The notes under the pieces: model-generated
Database searches by the model: none
Told to the model about the DNA's origin: nothing
Seen by the model: only the letters and a program-made list of their open reading frames with translations
Assembly: GCA_964542745.1 (NCBI GenBank)
Contig: CAZIVR010000031.1
Span: forward strand, 1 to 33,962
DNA from: DATKAB01 sp964542745
GTDB taxonomy: Bacteria; Eisenbacteria; RBG-16-71-46
Direction of reading: 5' to 3'
Length of the DNA: 33,962 nt
Position numbers and translations under genes: made by a program
Shown here: positions 25,451 to 32,302 of the stretch, piece after piece
How the letters are laid out: the number at the start of each line of letters is the position of its first letter
How positions within the stretch are numbered: position 1 is the first letter of the stretch

Positions 25451-26371
25451 ATGCCCGTCACCCGAGTTCCGTTCCATCGCTTCCTCGCCCGCTCGATCCT
25501 CGCCGTGGCCGCCCTGGGCGCGGCCGCTCCTTCCGCCGCCCAGCCCGTGCTCGGCTTCACCGAGGACTTTCCCGGCACCTCCACCTCGTCCTGGATGGGC
25601 GGGTCGCTGTTCTCGAATCCCGGCACCGGGGGATGGGGAGGCTCCGCGGACGGCTACCTGGACGTGAGCACGCCGTCGCCCTCCAACCTCGGGACCGTTT
25701 CCTTCGGCCCCGAGTACGCCGGGGACTGGGCGGCGGCCGGCATCACGCAGGTGGTGTGCTGGCTGCGCGACACCGGCGGCACCGGAGTTCTCGAGATCCA
25801 CCTCTCGATCGGCGACGGCCTCCAGACCTGGCAGCACGACGCGGGCTTCCTGCCGCCGGCGGGCGCCTGGGGCCGGTACGCCGTGGACCTGGTCCCGTCG
25901 GGCTTCACGCGCATCCGGGGCACGAGCGGGACCTTCGCCGGCACCCTGTCGGCCGTGGACCGGCTGCACTTCCGCCACGACCTCGCGCCGTACGGGCCCA
26001 CGCCCGATCCGGTGCAGGGCGCCTTCGGCCTCGACCACCTGCAGCTCACGACCGGCGCGAGCGTGGACGTTCCGGCGGCCGGGCCGGTCGCGCGCCCGGT
26101 GCTGCTCGCGCCGCCCTACCCGAATCCCGCGCGCGGGCGGGTCACCCTCCAGGTCCAGCAGCCCGAGCCCGGCCCGGTGAGCCTCACCATCCTCGACGCC
26201 GCCGGCCGGCGGGTCCGGCACGTGGAACTCGACGCCGGATCCGGGGCGCCGAGGCTGTGGCTGTGGGACGGCTCGGGTGACGACGGGCGGCCGCTCCCGG
26301 CCGGCGTCTACCGGGTGCTCGCGCGCGGGGACAACGGCGGCACGTCGCGCACGGTGACGCTGCTCCGCTGA
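25451..26371 (+). CDS. Secreted protein with C-terminal FlgD-like/T9SS-type sorting domain
   Basis: A 306-residue exported protein. Residues 1 to about 31 form a signal peptide (basic start, ILAVAALGAAAPSAAQ). The middle (about 32-215) is a beta-rich, aromatic region beginning FTEDFPGTSTSSWMGG, like lectin/laminin-G type surface domains, but no firm family is recognised. The C-terminal 85 residues start LLAPPYPNPARGRVTLQVQ, run through LTILDAAGRRVR and end LPAGVYRVLARGDNGGTSRTVTLLR: the FCB-group C-terminal sorting/FlgD Ig-like domain that targets cargo to the type IX system or the cell surface. ATG chosen for a CGGAG ribosome site 7 bases upstream and the signal peptide. Function unknown. 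Confidence 0.8.
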   Translation: MPVTRVPFHRFLARSILAVAALGAAAPSAAQPVLGFTEDFPGTSTSSWMGGSLFSNPGTGGWGGSADGYLDVSTPSPSNLGTVSFGPEYAGDWAAAGITQVVCWLRDTGGTGVLEIHLSIGDGLQTWQHDAGFLPPAGAWGRYAVDLVPSGFTRIRGTSGTFAGTLSAVDRLHFRHDLAPYGPTPDPVQGAFGLDHLQLTTGASVDVPAAGPVARPVLLAPPYPNPARGRVTLQVQQPEPGPVSLTILDAAGRRVRHVELDAGSGAPRLWLWDGSGDDGRPLPAGVYRVLARGDNGGTSRTVTLLR

Positions 26372-26411
26372 CGACGACCATGCCCTCCCGCGGGATCCCG
26401 GTGCCGGCTCG

Positions 26412-27425
26412 GTGAAGCTGCTCGTCCTCGGCGGCACGCGCTTCCTCGGGCGCCACGTGGTCGAGTGCGCGGTGGCCCGCGGCCACGAGGTGACGCTCTT
26501 CCACCGGGGCCGCACGCGTCCGGAGCTGTTCCCGGAGTGCGAGCGCGTGCTCGGCGACCGCGAAACCGGCCTCGCCGCCCTCGGGGGCCGCACGTGGGAT
26601 GCCGTGGTGGACACCTGCGGCTTCGTGCCCCGGATCGTCTCCGCGTCCGCCCGGGCGCTGGCCGGGCGCGTGGGCTGTTACGCGTTCGTCTCGAGCCTGT
26701 CGGCGTACGCGGAGCCCGTGGCGCCGGGTTCCGCGGAGGACGCGCCGCTCGCCCGCCTCGAGGATCCGGCCGTCGAGACCGTGAGCGGCGCGACCTACGG
26801 CGGCCTCAAGGCGGCGTGCGAGCGCGCGGTGGAGGAGGCGCTGCCGGGGCGCGCGCTCCACGTGCGCGCCGGGCTCCTCGTCGGGCCGTGGGACTACACC
26901 GAGCGGTTCGGGTACTGGGTGTCCCGCCTCGCCGAGGGGGGAGAGGCCCTCGTGCCCGACGCCCCGGACCAGCCGCTCCAGCTGCTGGACGCGCGCGACG
27001 CGGCCGCCTGGATCGTGGGCCGTTGCGAGTCGGGCGGGGCGGGCGCCTTCAACGTCACGGGCCCGCTCGAACCGCTCACGCTGGGCGGGTTCTTCGACGC
27101 CGCCGCGGAAGTGCTCGGCGTGCGGCCGCGGCGGGTTGCGGTGGCGCCCGAGTTCCTGGCGGCGCGCGGCGTCCAGCCGTGGTCCGAACTGCCGCTGTGG
27201 GCGCCCGGCGGCGACGGCTTCCTCTCGGTCTCGATCCGGAAGGCGGCCGCGACCGGGCTCGCCACGCGCCCGCTCGCCGAGACGGTCCGCGACACCCACG
27301 CGTGGCTCGCGGCCGGGGGAGCGTCCTTCCCGGGCGCCTCCCCGGTGGCGCCCCCGGCCGCCCTCACGCGCGAGCGCGAACGGGAGCTGCTCGAGGCGTG
27401 GCGCACCCGCGAGGCCGCGGTCTGA
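26412..27425 (+). CDS. NAD(P)-dependent epimerase/reductase (extended SDR)
   Basis: A 337-residue Rossmann-fold protein. LGGTRFLGRHVVE is the N-terminal nucleotide loop (GxxGxxG), VVDTCGF and FVSSLSAYAE match the extended/atypical SDR core, and ATYGGLKAACERA carries the Tyr-x3-Lys pair. PLQLLDARDAAAWIV and GAFNVTGP are typical of the sugar-epimerase-like members. Substrate cannot be named. GTG at 26412 has no Shine-Dalgarno; an 11-codon frame from ATG 26380 ends with TGA on this GTG and may couple translation. It lies 40 bases after the sorting-domain protein and could share its transcript. Confidence 0.8.
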   Translation: MKLLVLGGTRFLGRHVVECAVARGHEVTLFHRGRTRPELFPECERVLGDRETGLAALGGRTWDAVVDTCGFVPRIVSASARALAGRVGCYAFVSSLSAYAEPVAPGSAEDAPLARLEDPAVETVSGATYGGLKAACERAVEEALPGRALHVRAGLLVGPWDYTERFGYWVSRLAEGGEALVPDAPDQPLQLLDARDAAAWIVGRCESGGAGAFNVTGPLEPLTLGGFFDAAAEVLGVRPRRVAVAPEFLAARGVQPWSELPLWAPGGDGFLSVSIRKAAATGLATRPLAETVRDTHAWLAAGGASFPGASPVAPPAALTRERERELLEAWRTREAAV

Positions 27426-27426
27426 G

Positions 27427-27942
27427 TCAGCCGCGGCGCGGGCGGGCCGGCGCCCGGCCGGCCGGAGCGCGCAGCATGCGGTAGCGGCGCCGCGGCCCGG
27501 GCGGGAGGTCGCGCCGCAGCGGGTTGGTCACCGACAGGAACGGGTAGCGCCGCATGCCGGGGTCGAAGCTCAGCAGCTCGCGCACCCCGTGCTCGCGCAG
27601 GAGCGCGGCGGTCTCGAGGCCGTGCGGGAGGCCCGGCTCCCCGAGAACCATCGCCGCCACCTCCCGCAGCGCGGCCGCGTGCCGCGGGGTGGGCGCGAGG
27701 GTCCGCACCGTGGGGGCCGACAGCAGCAGCTCGAGGAAGGCGCAGGCCTCGTCGGCGGCGAGGGGCCGGGCCACCGCGTGGGGGTGCGAGACGCGCGCGA
27801 GGAACTCGAGGGCCACGCTCCACGGCAGGGCCCAGGGCCGGTCGCCGTTCGCCAGCTCCTCCAGGACGCGGGCGGCGCGCGCGTGCTCGGGCGCCCAGCG
27901 ATTGACGGCGAGCGCGAGCAGGCCGGTGTCCACGGCGCGCAC
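27427..27942 (-). CDS. vapC: PIN-domain toxin, VapC-type (possibly altered active site)
   Basis: A 171-residue protein matching the Mycobacterium-type PIN toxin family (ribonucleases): MRAVDTGLLALAVN with Asp5, LPWSVALEFLARVSHPHAVARPL with a conserved Glu, and ELLSFDPGMRRYP at the end of the fold. In the segment where relatives read TDAHLAAL, this protein reads HGLETAAL, so the usual Asp is replaced (a Glu lies three residues on), and the second acid of the SFDxD motif is Gly. A 30-residue basic tail follows. GTG start 2 bases after the antitoxin stop, with GGAGG 7 bases upstream. Whether it still cuts RNA is open. Confidence 0.8.
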   Translation of the reverse strand: MRAVDTGLLALAVNRWAPEHARAARVLEELANGDRPWALPWSVALEFLARVSHPHAVARPLAADEACAFLELLLSAPTVRTLAPTPRHAAALREVAAMVLGEPGLPHGLETAALLREHGVRELLSFDPGMRRYPFLSVTNPLRRDLPPGPRRRYRMLRAPAGRAPARPRRG

Positions 27943-27944
27943 GG

Positions 27945-28178
27945 TCAGTCCTCCCCGCCGGCGGGGCCGCGGCGCGGGCCGGGGGCGCCGGGCAGCGGCG
28001 TGAGGAACGGGCCGAGGTCGTAGGAGGGGAGGCGCACGCGCCGCCGCCGCGCCGGCACCGCGAGACCGGCGCGCAGGACTTCCTCGACCACGTCGGTCAG
28101 GGTGCGCCGTTCGCGGGCCGCCCGCTCCCGCAGGGCCGCGTCCAGGCGTTCGTCGAGGATCAGGGTGGTTCGTTTCAT
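27945..28178 (-). CDS. vapB: Ribbon-helix-helix antitoxin, VapB-type
   Basis: A 77-residue protein (from the ATG at 28178) beginning MKRTTLILDERLDAALRERAARERRTLTDVVEEVLRAG: a short beta strand and two helices typical of MetJ/Arc-type antitoxins. The remaining C-terminal part, rich in Pro, Arg and Gly, should wrap the toxin. Three in-frame ATGs occur in a row (28190, 28184, 28178), because the start overlaps a palindrome; the third gives the conventional MKRTT start. No Shine-Dalgarno is visible. It precedes the toxin by two bases on the same strand. Confidence 0.8.
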   Translation of the reverse strand: MKRTTLILDERLDAALRERAARERRTLTDVVEEVLRAGLAVPARRRRVRLPSYDLGPFLTPLPGAPGPRRGPAGGED

Positions 28179-28192
28179 ATGCATATGCATAT
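28177..28192. promoter_or_regulatory. 16-bp A/T-rich palindrome over the vapB start, probable operator
   Basis: ATATGCATATGCATAT is perfectly self-complementary and stands out from the GC-rich surroundings. It covers the candidate vapB start codons. Ribbon-helix-helix antitoxins usually bind such palindromes to repress their own operon, so this is the likely autoregulatory site. Confidence 0.55.
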
Positions 28193-28304
28193 CAAATCAG
28201 CAGACGCGGGTCACGGGCATTTTTTGGGTTGCCGCCCCCGCCGGGCTCGGGCACACTTCCGCCCTCGTTCCACCGCTCACGACCTCTTCCGATCAGGAGC
28301 CTTC

Positions 28305-29609
28305 ATGACCCCGAAGTCTTCCGCCAACGGCGCCGCGGGCAACGGCCAGGTGCCGGGACACGTCCGCGACCTCAAGCTGGCCCGGGAGGGCCGCCTGCGC
28401 ATCGAGTGGGCCGACCAGCACATGCCGGTGCTGCGGACCATCCGTGCGCGCTTCGCCAAGCAGCGCCCGCTCAAGGGCGTGCGGATCGCCGCCTGCCTGC
28501 ACGTCACCACCGAGACCGCCAACCTCATGCGGACGCTGAAGGCCGGCGGCGCCGAGGTGCACCTGTGCGGCTCCAACCCGCTCAGCACCCAGGACGACGT
28601 GGCCGCGGCGCTGGTCGCGCACTACGGGATCGCCACCTACGCGATCAAGGGCGAGGACCACAAGACCTACTACTCCCACATCGTCGCGGCCATCGAAGCC
28701 CGGCCGCACGTCACGATGGACGACGGCTGCGACCTGGTGACCGTGCTGCACACCAAGAAGCGCAACTTCCTGCGCGACGTGTTCGCGGGCACCGAGGAGA
28801 CGTCCACCGGCGTCACGCGCCTGCGCGCCATGGCGGCGGGCAAGGTGCTCAAGTACCCGGTGATCGCGATCAACGACGCCGACACCAAGCACCTGTTCGA
28901 CAACCGCTACGGCACCGGCCAGTCCACCATGGACGGCGTGCTGCGCTGCACCAACATGCTGGTCGCCGGCTCGACCGTGGTGATCGCGGGCTACGGCTGG
29001 TGCGGGCGCGGGCTGGCGATGCGCGCGAAGGGGATGGGCGCCACCGTGCTGGTGACGGAGATCGACCCGGTGCGGGCGCTCGAGGCGGCGATGGACGGCT
29101 ACCAGGTGGTGTCCATGGCCGAAGCGGCCCCGCGCGGGGATCTCTTCCTCACCGTGACCGGGAACAAGAGCGTGCTGCGGCGCGAGCACTTCCTCGCCAT
29201 GAAGGACGGCGCGATCATCGCGAACAGCGGCCACTTCAACGTCGAGATCGACATCCCGGCGCTCGACCGGCTCGCGGGCGGCCGGCGCCGCGAGGTGCGG
29301 CCGTTCGTGGAGGAGTTCCGGCTTCCCGGTGGCAAGCGCCTGCACCTGCTCGGCGAGGGCCGTCTCATCAACCTCGCCGCGGCCGAGGGCCATCCGGCGA
29401 TGGTCATGGACATGTCCTTCGCCAACCAGGCGCTGAGCGTCGAGTTCCTGAAGAAGAAGGCGAAGGCGCTCAAGAAGGACGTCTACGTGGTGCCGAAGCC
29501 GATCGACGCGGAGGTGGCGCGGCTCAAGCTGAAGAGCATGGACGTGTCCATCGACACGCTCACCGCCGAGCAGGAGCGCTACCTGCGCACGTGGAGCGAG
29601 GGCACGTAG
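28305..29609 (+). CDS. ahcY: Adenosylhomocysteinase
   Basis: A 434-residue NAD-dependent enzyme splitting S-adenosylhomocysteine into adenosine and homocysteine. Catalytic segments: HVTTETANL, DDGCDLV (Asp), GTEETSTGV (Glu), INDADTKHLFDNRYGTGQST (Lys/Asp), the NAD loop GYGWCGRG (from residue 229), and NSGHFNVEID (His). It belongs to the shorter, Thermotoga/archaeal-like form that lacks the 40-residue insert and ends in a TAEQERYLRTW-type tail. ATG at 28305 with AGGAG (28295-28299) 5 bases upstream. No SAH riboswitch pattern was recognised in the 110-base upstream region shared with vapB. Confidence 0.95.
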   Translation: MTPKSSANGAAGNGQVPGHVRDLKLAREGRLRIEWADQHMPVLRTIRARFAKQRPLKGVRIAACLHVTTETANLMRTLKAGGAEVHLCGSNPLSTQDDVAAALVAHYGIATYAIKGEDHKTYYSHIVAAIEARPHVTMDDGCDLVTVLHTKKRNFLRDVFAGTEETSTGVTRLRAMAAGKVLKYPVIAINDADTKHLFDNRYGTGQSTMDGVLRCTNMLVAGSTVVIAGYGWCGRGLAMRAKGMGATVLVTEIDPVRALEAAMDGYQVVSMAEAAPRGDLFLTVTGNKSVLRREHFLAMKDGAIIANSGHFNVEIDIPALDRLAGGRRREVRPFVEEFRLPGGKRLHLLGEGRLINLAAAEGHPAMVMDMSFANQALSVEFLKKKAKALKKDVYVVPKPIDAEVARLKLKSMDVSIDTLTAEQERYLRTWSEGT

Positions 29610-29620
29610 TCCGCACGGAC

Positions 29621-29648
29621 CGGTCCCGGGGCGCACGCCCCGGGACCG
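29621..29648 (+). terminator. Terminator-like hairpin after ahcY
   Basis: A perfect 12-bp stem (CGGTCCCGGGGC at 29621-29632 with 29637-29648) around a GCAC loop, 11 bases after the ahcY stop. No T-tract follows, so termination strength is uncertain. Confidence 0.5.
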
Positions 29649-29709
29649 CGCCCGCGCTCCGCGCCGGCCGGGTTCCCCGGGCCCGGCGGGGCGCCCGGGG
29701 GCTCCCCGC

Positions 29710-30873
29710 GTGAACCTTTCGTCGCGGGTTCCCGCGCCCGCGCCCGGCAATCGCTGGAGCGCGGCGCTCGAGGCGCGGCGCCGCGCCGGCGCGCCGCTGC
29801 TCGACCTCACCGAGTCGAATCCCACGCGGGTCGGCCTGCCGCCCGTCGTTCCGGGCGGAGTCCCGGCGGCCCTCGCGGCGCGCTACGACCCCGAGCCGGC
29901 CGGAACGTCCGCCGCGCGCGAAGCGATCGCCGCCTACTACGCCGCGCGCGGCGCCGGCGTGGATCCCGGCGACCTCGTGCTCACCACCGGCACCAGCGAG
30001 AGCTTCGCGCACCTCGCGCGGCTGCTCGCGGACCCGGGGGAGGCGCTGCTCGTGCCGGAGCCCGGCTACCCGCTGTTCGCGCCGCTCGCCGCGGCCGAGG
30101 GCGTGCGCGCGACGGCCTATCGCCTCGCCTACGACGGCGAGTGGCACCTGGACCGCGACTCCTTCGAGCGCGGCCTCGCGGCCGGGGCGAGGGCCGCGGT
30201 CCTGGTCGAGCCCCACCATCCCGCCGGGGTCGCGCTCGGGGAGGGGGACTGGGCGTTCGCCGTGGAACGCGCGGCGAGCCACGGGGCGGCGCTGGTGGTG
30301 GACGAAGTGTTCGGGGACTTCGCGTGGGAGGCGGACGGCGCGGGCTTTCCGACCCGGGCGGGCGAGACCCGCGCGACGACCTTCGTGATGAGCGGCGCGT
30401 CGAAGGTGTGCGGCCTGCCCCAGCTCAAGGTCGGCTGGGTCGCGATCGCGGGGCCCCCGGAGTCGCGCGCGCGGGCGCGCTCCGGGCTCGAGTGGCTCGC
30501 CGACCTGTTCCTCTCGGTCGGGCCCGCGGCGCAGGCGGCGCTGCCCGAACGGCTCGCGCGCCGCGGGGAATTCCAGGGGCCGATGCGCGAGCGCCTGCGC
30601 GAGAACCTGCGCCGGGTGGACGCGTGGGCCGCGGCGCATCCCGCGGCCGGGCGCCTCGCCGCGCGGGGCGGCTGGTCGTGCGTGCTGCGGCTGCCGTCGG
30701 GTCGCGACGACGAACGCTGGGCGCTCGACCTGCTGGCGCGCGGCGTCGCGGTCCACCCGGGGCACTTCTACGACCTCCCGGCCGGCAGCCACCTCGTGCC
30801 GAGCCTGATCGTGGAGCCCGCCGTGCTCGAGGCGGGGCTGGCCGCGCTCGGGGACCTGCTGGAGGAGCGCTAG
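29710..30873 (+). CDS. Class I/II PLP-dependent aminotransferase
   Basis: A 387-residue fold-type I aminotransferase. LDLTESNPTRVGLP, TGTSESFAHLARLL (cofactor phosphate loop), PEPGYPLF, a VVDEVFGDFAWE segment with the Asp that holds the PLP ring nitrogen, and SGASKVCGLPQLKVGW with the Schiff-base Lys232 mark the family. The common NPxNPTG segment is EPHHPAGVAL here. Substrate cannot be named; relatives in such contexts are often annotated as aspartate/tyrosine or LL-DAP-like enzymes. GTG at 29710 gives the standard N-terminus but has no Shine-Dalgarno. It converges with the DinB gene at 30973. Confidence 0.85.
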   Translation: MNLSSRVPAPAPGNRWSAALEARRRAGAPLLDLTESNPTRVGLPPVVPGGVPAALAARYDPEPAGTSAAREAIAAYYAARGAGVDPGDLVLTTGTSESFAHLARLLADPGEALLVPEPGYPLFAPLAAAEGVRATAYRLAYDGEWHLDRDSFERGLAAGARAAVLVEPHHPAGVALGEGDWAFAVERAASHGAALVVDEVFGDFAWEADGAGFPTRAGETRATTFVMSGASKVCGLPQLKVGWVAIAGPPESRARARSGLEWLADLFLSVGPAAQAALPERLARRGEFQGPMRERLRENLRRVDAWAAAHPAAGRLAARGGWSCVLRLPSGRDDERWALDLLARGVAVHPGHFYDLPAGSHLVPSLIVEPAVLEAGLAALGDLLEER

Positions 30874-30972
30874 GCGCCGGGCCGGCACGCCGCGCGGGCG
30901 CGGGCCCGCTCCGACGGACCCCGGGCCCGACCGGCGCACGCGGCGCGGGTTCGCGGAGTCCCGCGGCGGAGC

Positions 30973-31539
30973 CTAGCCCCCGGCCTTGCGCAGGTGGCGG
31001 AGCAGGTTGATCTGGTAGTGGTGCCCCGCCTCGTGGTCGAGCATGTGGTACAGCACCCACGCCCGGTTGAACACCCGCACCATGCCGTCCGGCCTCGGCG
31101 GCCGCGTGACCTGGGTGTCGAGGTCGGCGTCGGTGAGCGTGCGCGCCACGCGGTGCGTGTGGGCGCGGGCCCGCGCCAGCAGGTCGTCGAAGTACTCGAG
31201 CGGTTTCCCGGCCAGCGCGGGGGCCGGGGGAGCGCCCTCCGCGAGCGGCATGCCCTCCTCCTCCTCGGTGAGGTCGATCACGTCCTGGGCGTGGCCGGTC
31301 TCCTCGCCGAGCAGGCCGACCTGGGCGAGGTGCGTCTCGGCGTAGGCGATGTGGGCGAGCAGCATCCCGATCGTGTTCATGCCCGGGCGCGGCTGCCAGC
31401 CCAGCTCCTCCGCGGAGAGTCCCCGCGTGTCCTGGTGGAGCCGCCGGCTCTGCTCGTCCATCTGCCAGAGGAAGCGCGCGACCTCGCGCGAGGCGAAGCC
31501 CTCCGGGGCGACGAGCAGCGTGCTCACGATCCGGGTCAT
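30973..31539 (-). CDS. DinB-like four-helix protein, paralogue 1
   Basis: A 188-residue protein of the DinB/DUF664 group, a metal-binding four-helix bundle related to thiol-dependent enzymes. The family pattern SREVARFLWQMDEQSRRL, WQPRPGMNTIGMLLAHIAYAE (His63) and NRAWVLYHMLDHEAGHHYQINLL (His169, His173) is clear; the three His are the likely metal ligands. The ATG overlaps the stop of the upstream paralogue by 4 bases (ATGA), so the pair is translated together. An acidic insert EEEEGMPL lies in the middle. Enzyme function unknown. Confidence 0.82.
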   Translation of the reverse strand: MTRIVSTLLVAPEGFASREVARFLWQMDEQSRRLHQDTRGLSAEELGWQPRPGMNTIGMLLAHIAYAETHLAQVGLLGEETGHAQDVIDLTEEEEGMPLAEGAPPAPALAGKPLEYFDDLLARARAHTHRVARTLTDADLDTQVTRPPRPDGMVRVFNRAWVLYHMLDHEAGHHYQINLLRHLRKAGG

Positions 31540-32135
31540 GACCGGGCCTTTCGTCCGGGCGCGCGGCGCTTCGGCGCCTTCATCAGCTCCTTGAGGAGCA
31601 GGATCTGGCCGTAGTGGCCGCCGAAATGCTCGAGCACGTGGTAGAGCACCCAGCGGTTGTTGTAGCGGTGGACCGCGTTCTGCGACCTCCAGTGGCGGCT
31701 CCGCACCTTCACCAGCTGCGCCGGAGTCATGGACCGGGCGATGCGCCGGACGGTGGCCCGCGCGCGCCGCAGCGTGCGCAGGTACCAGGCCGCCCCGCGG
31801 CCGCGGAGCGCGCGCGGGTGCCGCCCGCGCGGCGGGGCGGGCATGCCGTCGTCGTCGGCGTCGATGCCGATGGCCTTCCGGAAGTCCACGTCGGAGCGGT
31901 CGCGCGCGGGGCCGGACAGCCACCACACCTCGACCACCGCGAGGTGGGCCAGCAGCATGCCGATCGTGTTGCGGCCCGGGCCGGGCTGCCATTCGAGCTG
32001 ACGCACGGAGAGCCCGCGCACGTCGGCCTCGAGGCGCCGCGTCAGGTCGTCGAGCTGGGCGATGAAGCTCGCGACCTCGCGCGAGCGGTAACCACGGGGA
32101 AGGGCGAGGGTGTCGCGGATCGTCTTGCGGGGCAT
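31536..32135 (-). CDS. DinB-like four-helix protein, paralogue 2
   Basis: A 199-residue paralogue of the next gene, sharing the same layout: YRSREVASFIAQLDDLTRRL, WQPGPGRNTIGMLLAHLAVVE (His64), and NRWVLYHVLEHFGGHYGQILLL near the end. The middle differs (GIDADDDGMPAPPRGRHP, then an Arg-rich stretch) and the C-terminus is strongly basic. ATG at 32135 with GGAG 6 bases upstream. Tandem duplication followed by divergence is the simplest explanation. Function unknown. Confidence 0.82.
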   Translation of the reverse strand: MPRKTIRDTLALPRGYRSREVASFIAQLDDLTRRLEADVRGLSVRQLEWQPGPGRNTIGMLLAHLAVVEVWWLSGPARDRSDVDFRKAIGIDADDDGMPAPPRGRHPRALRGRGAAWYLRTLRRARATVRRIARSMTPAQLVKVRSRHWRSQNAVHRYNNRWVLYHVLEHFGGHYGQILLLKELMKAPKRRAPGRKARS

Positions 32136-32255
32136 GCGGCGCTCCGGGAACGGGGAAGGCGGCGGGACGGGATCCGGGAGAGAAAACCCTCGCGCCGCGG
32201 GGCCGTCAAGCGCGGGCGTGTCCCGGGCGCGCCCGCGGCACGCGCCGCGAACGAA

Positions 32256-32288
32256 CGAGCCCCCGGCGGACGGACCGCCGGGGGCTCG
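32256..32288 (-). terminator. Terminator hairpin downstream of the pyrophosphatase gene
   Basis: A perfect 14-bp stem (CGAGCCCCCGGCGG at 32256-32269 with 32275-32288) and a 5-base loop, 14 bases past the stop of the minus-strand gene. On that strand the stem is followed by TTCGTTCG, a weak T-tract. The remaining 32136-32255 shows no clear promoter. Confidence 0.6.
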
Positions 32289-32302
32289 CGGGCGCGACCG
32301 CG

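Noticed and set aside
28219..28226. TTTTTT run as a terminator tract
   Set aside because: No stable hairpin immediately precedes it and no plus-strand gene ends upstream.
28193..28304. SAH riboswitch upstream of ahcY
   Set aside because: I could not find the conserved core of the known class; nothing convincing beyond the Shine-Dalgarno.
30874..30972. Terminator between the convergent aminotransferase and DinB genes
   Set aside because: Only scattered GC-rich repeats such as CGGGCCCG are seen, with no T-tract on either strand.
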